Shown here one piece after another: positions 23,803-29,829 of a stretch of 32,269 nt of DNA. The notes under the pieces were generated by a model. The model had not been told where the DNA came from, searched no databases, and was given only the letters and a program-made list of their open reading frames with translations. A program made the position numbers and the translations under genes. Position 1 is the stretch's first letter. Each line of letters opens with the position of its first letter. Where the stretch lies: contig CAJFRY010000023.1 in NCBI GenBank assembly GCA_904419545.1, positions 1 through 32,269 of the forward strand, written 5' to 3'. This DNA is from Candidatus Woodwardiibium gallinarum (GTDB lineage Bacteria > Bacillota > Clostridia > Oscillospirales > CAG-382).

Positions 23803-23970
23803 CTAAATATTCGGGGGATTTGCGCTGTGCATGTCAGACCTGTTGTTCTCCTTCGAACCCTTGTCCGGCGACGAAAGGCCCGAAGTGTTGGGAAGGGACA
23901 GGCGTATCCCGGTATTACCGCAGCCTGTCCGCCGGAAAGGACGAAGCGGGCCCTTTATTAAATAATATGA
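23803..23970 (-). ncRNA. structured 5' leader of the lactonase gene, class unknown
   Basis: About 165 nt between the predicted start and the Shine-Dalgarno. It can fold: outer pairing AAAGGGCCCG with CGGGCCTTT, enclosing GGACAGGC...GCCTGTCC. It matches no riboswitch I can recognise. A structured leader is seen by pairing; any regulatory role is inference. Confidence 0.4.
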
Positions 23971-23974
23971 AAAA

Positions 23975-24003
23975 AGTATACCATTCCCGCATAAAAATTG
24001 CAA
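23975..24003 (-). promoter_or_regulatory. lactonase promoter
   Basis: Minus strand TTGCAA (24003-23998), 17 nt, TATACT (23980-23975). It is divergent from the oadB promoter on the + strand. Confidence 0.65.
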
Positions 24004-24010
24004 GAACCTC

Positions 24011-24039
24011 TTTACATTTTTGAACATTTCTGTTATACT
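24011..24039 (+). promoter_or_regulatory. promoter of the riboswitch/oadB/oadG transcript
   Basis: TTTACA (24011-24016), 17 nt, TATACT (24034-24039). The predicted start near 24046 gives a leader of about 365 nt. Confidence 0.75.
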
Positions 24040-24079
24040 GTTTCCCGAATAGGGGAGCGGGCTTTTCATCCCGCAGACC

Positions 24080-24193
24080 CGATAAGGGGGAGTAGCAGGC
24101 AGCCGGCCGCTTCTGTGTGCAGGCTGTGAGCCGCGCGTCATTACACGGCGCCGTATGCGTCCGCGCGGCTTTTGATTTGCAAGACTTTTATCG
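24080..24193 (+). ncRNA. yybP-ykoY-type (Mn2+) riboswitch-like leader
   Basis: Seen: CGATAAGGGGGAGTAGC at the 5' side, GCGTCATTACACGGC in the middle, a GCCGCGCG/CGCGCGGC stem, and GCAAGACTTTTATCG at the 3' side. The first and last pair to close the element (CGATAA with TTATCG plus G-U pairs). GGGGAGTAGC, the GTCA box and the closing GCAAGAC are hallmarks of the yybP-ykoY riboswitch family, which binds Mn2+ and usually controls Mn2+ exporters. Here it precedes a Na+-decarboxylase subunit. A covariance-model search would settle it. Confidence 0.7.
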
Positions 24194-24411
24194 TGGCTTT
24201 TTTTGCGCACGCTGAGAGTCTGCTTTTTTCAGAACGCGTTTACACGCTCCGAACGTCCTTTACCGAAAGGGCTCTTGCAGGCGGCCGGGTGTCGCAGCGT
24301 GCGTTTCGGCTTTGGGCCGGGCGCCGTTCGCTGCAAATGGCCGGAGGACGTGCAGACCGTGTGTATGCGTTCCGATCCCCGCAAAAAACGTGTAAAGGCG
24401 GTTTTTCTTTT
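24194..24411 (+). promoter_or_regulatory. expression platform/leader between riboswitch and oadB
   Basis: T-runs follow at about 24198-24204 and 24223-24228, as expected for regulated termination, though no textbook terminator hairpin is obvious. The rest up to AAAGGCGG before ATG 24412 holds no supported gene; the reading frame open over it is an upstream extension of oadB. Confidence 0.35.
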
Positions 24412-25521
24412 ATGGCTGAGCTGTTTTCCAACTTCGGCAACATCACATGGCAAATGGTTGTGATGTGGCTCATCGGTGCGCTGCTGATTTATCTGGCCAT
24501 CAAAAAGGATATGGAGCCGGCGCTGCTGCTGCCGATGGGCTTCGGCGCGATTCTGGTCAACATACCTGTTTCGGGCGCAGTAGAAACGCTGGAAACCTTG
24601 TACAACGCCGGTATCGCAAATGAACTGTTCCCGTTGATTTTGTTCATCGGTATCGGCGCGATGATCGACTTCGGACCGCTGCTGTCCAACCCGAAGATGA
24701 TGCTCTTCGGCGCGGCGGCGCAGTTCGGCATCTTCATCACCTTTTCGCTGGCACGGCTGTTTGGCTTCTCCTTGGAGGAAGCGGCTGCCACGGGCATTAT
24801 CGGCGCTGCGGACGGGCCGACGGCGATCTTTGTCGCCAACCATTTCGGTGAGGCGACGCGCGGCATTTCCTCCGCCATCATCGTTGCCGCCTATTCGTAT
24901 ATGGCGCTTGTTCCCATCGTGCAGCCTGCCGTTATCCGCTGCATCACCACGCGCAAGGAACGGCTCATTCGAATGGAGTACAAGCCTGCTGCGGTCTCCA
25001 AGGCTACGCGCATCTGCTTCCCGATCATCATTACCCTCCTTGCCGGTCTGGTTGCGCCCAAATCGGTGGCGCTGGTCGGCTTCCTGATGTTCGGCAACCT
25101 GCTGCGTGAGTGCGGCGTTCTCAATTCGCTTTCCGAGTCGGCGCAGAAGGAACTGGCCAATATCGTGACCATTCTTCTCGGTATTACCGTTGCCTTTACG
25201 ATGCAGGGCGAGGCCTTCCTGAGCGTGAATACGCTGCTGATTATGGGGTTGGGTCTGATTGCGTTCGTGTTCGATACCTTTGGCGGCGTGATGTTTGCAA
25301 AGCTGATCAACCTGTTTTCAAAAAAGAAAATCAACCCGATGGTCGGCGCGGCGGGCATATCCGCGTTCCCGATGTCTTCGCGCGTGATTCACAAAATGGG
25401 CCTCAAGGAGGATCCCTCCAACTTCCTGCTGATGCACGCGGCGGCGGCGAACGTTTCCGGACAGATCGCCTCGGTCATTGCGGGCGGTCTGATCATCACG
25501 ATCGTCGAAGGTATGCTTTGA
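24412..25521 (+). CDS. oadB: Na+-transporting (oxaloacetate/methylmalonyl-CoA-type) decarboxylase beta subunit
   Basis: 369 aa from ATG 24412. The start NFGNITWQMVVMWLIGALLI YLAIKK, then PALLLPMGFGAILVN, is the standard opening of the beta subunit, so the upstream in-frame extension is rejected. It is a polytopic inner-membrane protein with about nine to eleven helices; it couples decarboxylation of a biotin-bound carboxyl to Na+ export. Key motifs: MIDFGPLLSNPKM with the Na+-site Asp, GIIGAADGPTAIFVA and NPMVGAAGISAFPMSSRV. Followed 22 bp later by the gamma subunit. The alpha carboxyltransferase and the biotin carrier are not in this window, so the exact substrate cannot be named. Confidence 0.92.
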   Translation: MAELFSNFGNITWQMVVMWLIGALLIYLAIKKDMEPALLLPMGFGAILVNIPVSGAVETLETLYNAGIANELFPLILFIGIGAMIDFGPLLSNPKMMLFGAAAQFGIFITFSLARLFGFSLEEAAATGIIGAADGPTAIFVANHFGEATRGISSAIIVAAYSYMALVPIVQPAVIRCITTRKERLIRMEYKPAAVSKATRICFPIIITLLAGLVAPKSVALVGFLMFGNLLRECGVLNSLSESAQKELANIVTILLGITVAFTMQGEAFLSVNTLLIMGLGLIAFVFDTFGGVMFAKLINLFSKKKINPMVGAAGISAFPMSSRVIHKMGLKEDPSNFLLMHAAAANVSGQIASVIAGGLIITIVEGML

Positions 25522-25543
25522 TTGCGGAAAGGACGGATAGAGT

Positions 25544-25693
25544 ATGAATTTTGACGTCAATGCTTTTCTGGACAGTTTCAGAGTTATGGGACTGGGCATG
25601 CTCGGTATTTTTATGGTGATCATCGTGCTGATGGTGCTGCTCAAGATTATGACGCTGATATTTCCTGAAAAAAAGGATCGCGGCAACGACTGA
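25544..25693 (+). CDS. Na+-decarboxylase gamma subunit (OadG-like), 49 aa
   Basis: ATG 25544 follows AAAGGACGG. The 49-aa product has a short polar N-terminus, GLGMLGIFMVIIVLMVLLKI as the single membrane helix (about 17-36), and a charged tail FPEKKDRGND. The GLGMLGIF motif and single helix match OadG/gamma subunits, which stabilise the decarboxylase complex. It ends 30 bp before a terminator. It is unusually short: the Pro-rich linker and C-terminal zinc-binding tail of enteric OadG are absent. Confidence 0.8.
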   Translation: MNFDVNAFLDSFRVMGLGMLGIFMVIIVLMVLLKIMTLIFPEKKDRGND

Positions 25694-25722
25694 ACGGATT
25701 GGCTGCGGCTGTAAATCGTCTC

Positions 25723-25756
25723 AAAAAAGGAGAGATTGCGATCTCTCCTTTTTGTT
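25723..25756 (+). terminator. terminator after oadG
   Basis: AAAAAGGAGAGAT-TGCG-ATCTCTCCTTTTT, a 13-bp stem followed by TTTTTG and TTTTT on the + strand. Confidence 0.9.
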
Positions 25757-25786
25757 TTTGCCGGATGATTGAAAAGCGCTCTCTTG

Positions 25787-25815
25787 ACAATGCGATATAA
25801 ACGTGATATAATGAG
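25787..25815 (+). promoter_or_regulatory. near-perfect promoter of the GNAT transcript
   Basis: TTGACA, 17 nt, TATAAT (about 25787-25792 and 25810-25815), the best consensus match in the window. The downstream leader to the acetyltransferase start is about 440 nt. Confidence 0.85.
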
Positions 25816-25840
25816 CGAAATTTCAGGAGGGAAGCCGGCA

Positions 25841-25954
25841 ATGCTTTCCCGTACCGGCGGTTTGCGTCATAGGATTGTAAGCAGGCCCGTTTATGCCCCG
25901 AACGGGCATAAGTGCGGGTTTGTATTGTTGTTCTCTGAAAAAGGGATCGGGTAA
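25841..25954 (+). CDS. small ORF (37 aa) in the leader, unknown
   Basis: ATG 25841 has an ideal AGGAGGG 9 nt upstream and lies about 20 nt after the predicted transcript start. The peptide begins MLSRTGGLRHRIVSRPVYAP and ends FSEKGIG. Its middle is overlapped by a strong hairpin (TTATGCCC / GGGCATAA at about 25891-25911). It resembles no family I know. It could be a leader peptide or a chance ORF in a structured RNA. Confidence 0.35.
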   Translation: MLSRTGGLRHRIVSRPVYAPNGHKCGFVLLFSEKGIG

Positions 25955-26038
25955 TCTTTCGGACTGAGAGAAAGGCAGTGCAGGCTTGAACATTCAGCCG
26001 GCGTTGCTTTTGCTTTTCTGAGGAGAGAAACGGACGAG

Positions 26039-26101
26039 ATGGATACAAAAGCGTATATAGACGCTTGTTATGCGGACTATCCGGCTTGCTTGCAGATATG
26101 A
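26039..26101 (+). CDS. small ORF (20 aa) in the leader, unknown
   Basis: ATG 26039 follows GAGGAGAG. The product MDTKAYIDACYADYPACLQI ends in a TGA that overlaps the ATG of another short frame in an ATGA junction. It may be the start of a frameshifted gene or a coupled leader peptide; no family is recognised. Confidence 0.25.
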   Translation: MDTKAYIDACYADYPACLQI

Positions 26102-26265
26102 CGGGCAGGATTTGCAACGACATCGGCGCGGCAAGGGCTTTCGGGCAGATACAGTCGGGCCGGTTGAAAGCAATATGCTGCGCTGTCACCCGCCGGCCTG
26201 CGAGCGTTCGGATATGATCGGCTGTTCTTATCATATATTTGATATTACCGGAAAGGAGAAAGTTT

Positions 26266-26829
26266 ATGCACCACAAGGGAACGATTGAGCTTCGTACACC
26301 GCGGCTTCTTTTGCGCCGTTTCACGCCGGAGGATGCACAGGCTATGTTTGATAACTGGGCGAATGACAGCCGGGTTACGCGCTATTTGACCTGGCTGCCG
26401 CACGGATCTCCCGTTTTTACAAGGGAACTGCTGGAGAATTGGTGCGCTTCCTATGAGCGTCCGGAGGTTTACAACTGGGCTATCGAGTATAAAGGTATGC
26501 CGGTGGGAAACATCAGCGTTGTCCGTATGGATGAAACGGACGGCTATGCGGAATTGGGGTATTGTCTGGGCACAGCGTATTGGAATACGGGGATCATGAC
26601 CGAGGCCGTCTCAGCCGTGATTGACTTTCTGTTTTCCGAGGTCGGCGCCGGCCGCGTCGGTATTTCCCACGCGGTTGAAAATCCGGCCTCCGGTCGGGTC
26701 GCGCTGAAGTGCGGGCTGACCTTTGAGGGGACGCGGCAGGCGGCCTATCGGACGTCGGACGGCGCGCTTCATGATCTGAATGTTTATGGTATCCGAAGGG
26801 ACGCGTGGATGAGCGGAAGGTCGTTATAA
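26266..26829 (+). CDS. GNAT family N-acetyltransferase (RimJ/RimL-like)
   Basis: 187 aa; ATG 26266 with AAAGGAG upstream. Acetyl-CoA-dependent transfer to an amine, such as a protein N-terminus or small molecule. Seen: LRTPRLLLRRFTPEDAQAMF opening typical of the RimJ/RimL group, then ELGYCLGTAYWNTGIMTEAV (the acetyl-CoA loop, here lacking the usual RG), HAVENPASGRVALKCGLTFE and a C-terminal LNVYGI. Length is normal. It is the only full gene of the transcript starting near 25820. The substrate is unknown. Confidence 0.85.
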   Translation: MHHKGTIELRTPRLLLRRFTPEDAQAMFDNWANDSRVTRYLTWLPHGSPVFTRELLENWCASYERPEVYNWAIEYKGMPVGNISVVRMDETDGYAELGYCLGTAYWNTGIMTEAVSAVIDFLFSEVGAGRVGISHAVENPASGRVALKCGLTFEGTRQAAYRTSDGALHDLNVYGIRRDAWMSGRSL

Positions 26830-27183
26830 TCACTTCTATGCGGTATATCCCGGTTTCAAAAGCGTTATGCGGACAGCTTAGGAGAAAATTCTTACTCGCG
26901 CTGTAACGATGCCAGACTCTGCTCGCCTGCCGGCAAATCTTTTGTTTCCATAACAACTGCGGATTTGAGAAAAGCGTGCTCGCAGTGGAAAACGCGGGAC
27001 GCACTTGGCGGAATCCCTTTCCGAATCGGTTAAGCCGCTTATATACGCGGGTCTCGTCCGAACAGGCTTTATGCGACGGCTTCCGCATCGGACTGCGCAT
27101 TGTGTAGAAGCCGATTCCGAGGCGGCGCAGGATACTTAAGCCTTTCGCGCGCTCCAACGACTTCGCCAGTACAGCCGAAACCG
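26830..27183. other. intergenic, no supported gene
   Basis: Between the acetyltransferase and the tRNA terminator. A long minus-strand frame is open here and continues through both tRNA genes, which shows it is not a gene. Confidence 0.5.
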
Positions 27184-27218
27184 TTACGGGCAGCGCCGCA
27201 AAGCGGCGCTGCCCGTAA
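27184..27218. repeat. 16-bp perfect stem-loop
   Basis: TTACGGGCAGCGCCGC-AAA-GCGGCGCTGCCCGTAA. It is very stable but lacks a T-run on either strand. Placed between convergent units, it may act as a roadblock or 3'-end stabiliser. Confidence 0.6.
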
Positions 27219-27298
27219 AACACAATTGCCGAACGCGGATACGGCAAATCGCTCTGTATGTGATTTCCGCTTCGGACGGTAAGTTTCATATTCTGCAG

Positions 27299-27328
27299 AA
27301 AAAGAGGCTCCGCGATTGCAGAGCCTCT
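27299..27328 (-). terminator. terminator of the tRNA operon
   Basis: Minus strand stem AGAGGCTC / GAGCCTCT followed by TTTTTC. The stem starts within the encoded CCA of tRNA-Glu. Confidence 0.85.
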
Positions 27329-27402
27329 GGTGACCCGTACGAGAATCGAACTCGTGTTACCGCCGTGAAAGGGCGGTGTCTTAACCGCTTGACCAACGGG
27401 CC
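27328..27402 (-). tRNA. tRNA-Glu (anticodon TTC), CCA encoded
   Basis: The minus strand folds as a cloverleaf: acceptor GGCCCGT/ACGGGTC, D-loop TTGGTCAAGCGGTTAAGA, anticodon loop CTTTCAC, T-arm GAGTTCGATTCTC, then ACCA. Anticodon TTC specifies Glu. Confidence 0.95.
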
Positions 27403-27455
27403 GCATATACCGGCCGCCTGCCCCGAAAAAGAGGAGCGGGCGGCGCGGGCTTTTG

Positions 27456-27532
27456 TGGTAGCGGAAATAGGACTTGAACCTATGACCTGTCGGGTATGAA
27501 CCGAATGCTCTAGCCAACTGAGCTATTCCGCC
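27456..27532 (-). tRNA. tRNA-Met (anticodon CAT, elongator type), CCA encoded
   Basis: Minus strand: acceptor GGCGGAA/TTCCGCT, D-arm TAGCTCAGTTGGCTAGAGC, anticodon loop TTCATAC, T-arm AGGTTCAAGTCCT, then ACCA. The G1-U72 end and the absence of the three G-C pairs of initiator tRNA support an elongator tRNA; the lysidine-modified Ile (CAT) tRNA is less likely. Confidence 0.93.
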
Positions 27533-27579
27533 GTGAAAAAAGCCGATACCGCAAACACAATACCGTATATAGCTTTGCT

Positions 27580-27608
27580 ATTATACCAGTATTTTATCCG
27601 TTTGTCAA
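27580..27608 (-). promoter_or_regulatory. promoter of the tRNA-Met/tRNA-Glu operon
   Basis: Minus strand TTGACA (27608-27603), 17 nt, TATAAT (27585-27580), both perfect. Confidence 0.9.
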
Positions 27609-27673
27609 GAACAATGCGCGAAATTTGCAAAAAATGTTTGCGCACCCCTCTTGCCTGACGGCGTTTCGGATGC

Positions 27674-27679
27674 TATAAT
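27674..27679 (+). promoter_or_regulatory. -10 box of the pgeF promoter
   Basis: TATAAT at 27674-27679, with TTGCCT 17 nt upstream (4 of 6 matches). The leader to ATG 27720 is about 35 nt. Confidence 0.6.
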
Positions 27680-27719
27680 ACGATATATGCTTTTTCGCTG
27701 CATGCAGAAAGGAGCGTCT

Positions 27720-28553
27720 ATGACCGAAGCTTTTGTCCGGCATGACGCCGGTGTGCAATATCTCACTTCGCCGCTGCTGGCTTCATACGGCATCCCGCAT
27801 CTGTTCTCGCTGCGCGGCGGCGGTGTTTCGGACGGCGTGTTCGCCTCGCTCAATTTCGCGCAGGGCGGCGGCACGCTGCGCGATACGGCTGAAAACGTGT
27901 TTGAAAACCACGCCCGTGCCGCCGCCGTTCTCGGCCTGCCGCCGTCGCGCGTCTGCCGCTCGTATCAGACGCACAGCCTGACGGTGCGCCGCGCGGACGA
28001 CGCGGACGCCGGCCGCGGTCTGACAGCGCCGCCCTTCGCTGAAGGCGTGGACGGCCTGTATACCCAAACGCCCGCATTGCTGCTGTCCGTGCGCTATGCC
28101 GACTGTGTGCCCGTGCTGCTCTGTGACACCAAAAGCGGCGCCGTTGCAGCCGTACATTCGGGCTGGCGCGGTACGCTCGGCGGCATCACCGCCAATGCCG
28201 TTCGCGCGCTGCTCGGCTGCGGCGCTGATGCGCGGGACCTCGTGGCTGCCATCGGCCCCTGTGCGCGGCGCTGCTGCTATGAGGTCTCCGACGAGCTGTA
28301 CGGTACGTTCGTGCAGAAGGATCCGTCGCTGAGCGCGGCTTTTACACCCGCCGGCGCAGCAGGGAAGTACTTCCTTGATCTGCCGGCGGTCATCTGTGCG
28401 GACCTGCGCCGCCTCGGCGTGGCTGATGAACGGATTTCCGACTGCGGCGTTTGCACGATCTGCGGCGGCGGTGATTATTTTTCCCACCGCGTCATGGGCG
28501 GGAACCGCGGCACGATGGCCGCATTTATCCGCATGCCCGAGGGGAAGCGGTAA
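27720..28553 (+). CDS. pgeF: PgeF/YfiH family purine nucleoside phosphorylase (laccase domain)
   Basis: 277 aa; ATG 27720 follows AAAGGAG. Members cleave or deaminate purine nucleosides and are also called peptidoglycan-editing factor. Seen: LFSLRGGGVSDGVFASLNF near the start, SYQTHSLTV with the first metal-binding His, ADCVPVLLCD with the Cys, AVHSGWRGTLGG with the second His, and AIGPCARRCCYEVSDE. Length is typical (about 250-280). The metal-site residues are intact. It is followed 145 bp later by the nuclease gene on the same strand. Confidence 0.92.
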   Translation: MTEAFVRHDAGVQYLTSPLLASYGIPHLFSLRGGGVSDGVFASLNFAQGGGTLRDTAENVFENHARAAAVLGLPPSRVCRSYQTHSLTVRRADDADAGRGLTAPPFAEGVDGLYTQTPALLLSVRYADCVPVLLCDTKSGAVAAVHSGWRGTLGGITANAVRALLGCGADARDLVAAIGPCARRCCYEVSDELYGTFVQKDPSLSAAFTPAGAAGKYFLDLPAVICADLRRLGVADERISDCGVCTICGGGDYFSHRVMGGNRGTMAAFIRMPEGKR

Positions 28554-28698
28554 GCGTTCGGCGCGGCTTTGAATAAAGACGATATGTATGCGAAGCGGTA
28601 TTTCAGCCGCTCTGCCGCGCGTTTGGCCGAACGGCGGAAGCCGGGAAGGCGCGGGCGCCGCTGCACGCTTCCCCAACTCCGAAAGAAAGGATATTCCT

Positions 28699-29829
28699 AT
28701 GGCATTGAAGGTTTTCCACTGCGCCGACCTGCATCTTGACGCGCCATTTTCGCTCTTTACGCCCGGCGAGGCAGATCGCCGGCGCATCGAGCTGCGCAGC
28801 GCGTTCACATCCGCCGTCCTGTTCGCACGGTCAAACGGCGCGGATATTTTCCTCATCTCCGGCGACCTGTTCGACAGCGACTGCGTCACACGGGACACCT
28901 GCGAGCTGCTCGCCGGGCAGTTTGCTTCGTTTCCCACCTGCCGCTTTTTCATCTCTCCCGGCAATCATGACCCGTATAACGACGCGTCGGTGTATAAGCG
29001 GATGGAATGGCCGGACAACGTACATATTTTTACGGGCGAGAAGGAACGCGTGCGGCTCGATGAGCTGGGAGTCGATGTTTACGGCGTTGGTTTTACGGGC
29101 AAGACATGTCTTTCCTCACCGGTGGTCGGCTATCCGGCGCTTGACAAAAGCCGGCTCAACATCCTCGTCTGTCACGGCGAAGTCGGCGTTCCGCTGTCCG
29201 CAAACGGGCCGATCACCAAAGCCGAAATCGCCCAAAGCGGCTTTGACTATATTGCGCTCGGCCACATTCACGCGCCGAGCGGCCTGCTGCGCGAGGGCGA
29301 TACGCAGTACGCGTACCCGGGCTGTCTGGAAAGCCGCTCCTTCGATGAGCCGGGCTATCATGGCGCGCTGTTCGGCGAGCTGTCAAAGGAATCGAACGGG
29401 CTGCGCTTTGTTCGGTTCTCTAAACGCCGCTACGAGCGCACGGTTGTGGACATCGGCGGCTGCGCGGATAAGATCGAGGCGGTCGAGCGCATTCGTGCCG
29501 GCATCCGCCGTTATACCGAAGATACCGCGCTGCGCCTGACCCTGACGGGCGAGGTGGCCGACAGCTTTCTCATCACGCCTGCGGACATCGGCCGCGGCTG
29601 CGAATATCCGTGGCATATTGAAATCATCGATAAAACCCTGCCCACGCCCGACTATCTCGCTCTTGAACGGGAATCGACGCTGCGCGGCGTATTCTATTCC
29701 AAAATGAAGGCCTGCATCGAGGCCGCTGAGCCCGACAGCGAGGACTATATCATCGCGCTTAACGCATTGAAATACGGTTTGGGCGCGCTCAACGACCGCA
29801 GTATCAACGATTTCGGAGGTGAGGGCTGA
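28699..29829 (+). CDS. SbcD/Mre11-like DNA repair exonuclease (YhaO family)
   Basis: 376 aa; ATG 28699 follows GAAAGGAT. A calcineurin-like metallophosphoesterase with all metal motifs: FHCADLHLDAPF (D-x-H), ISGDLFDSD (GD), SPGNHDPYN (GNHD), VCHGEVG (H) and ALGHIHAP (GHxH). The second half is a DNA-capping domain. These enzymes are Mn2+-dependent exo/endonucleases that work with an SbcC/Rad50-like ATPase, here encoded directly downstream with no gap. The order matches the yhaO-yhaN pair of Firmicutes. Confidence 0.9.
   Translation: MALKVFHCADLHLDAPFSLFTPGEADRRRIELRSAFTSAVLFARSNGADIFLISGDLFDSDCVTRDTCELLAGQFASFPTCRFFISPGNHDPYNDASVYKRMEWPDNVHIFTGEKERVRLDELGVDVYGVGFTGKTCLSSPVVGYPALDKSRLNILVCHGEVGVPLSANGPITKAEIAQSGFDYIALGHIHAPSGLLREGDTQYAYPGCLESRSFDEPGYHGALFGELSKESNGLRFVRFSKRRYERTVVDIGGCADKIEAVERIRAGIRRYTEDTALRLTLTGEVADSFLITPADIGRGCEYPWHIEIIDKTLPTPDYLALERESTLRGVFYSKMKACIEAAEPDSEDYIIALNALKYGLGALNDRSINDFGGEG

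Noticed and set aside
23803..23970. SRP RNA or a known riboswitch in the lactonase leader
   Set aside because: The conserved SRP loop (GGAAGG...AGCA) and known aptamer cores are missing.
25955..26040. TPP or cobalamin riboswitch (CTGAGAG and GCCGG elements)
   Set aside because: The order of elements is wrong, and the conserved TPP and B12-box sequences are absent.
26594..27517. Minus-strand 307-aa frame
   Set aside because: It runs through both tRNA genes and the end of the acetyltransferase gene.
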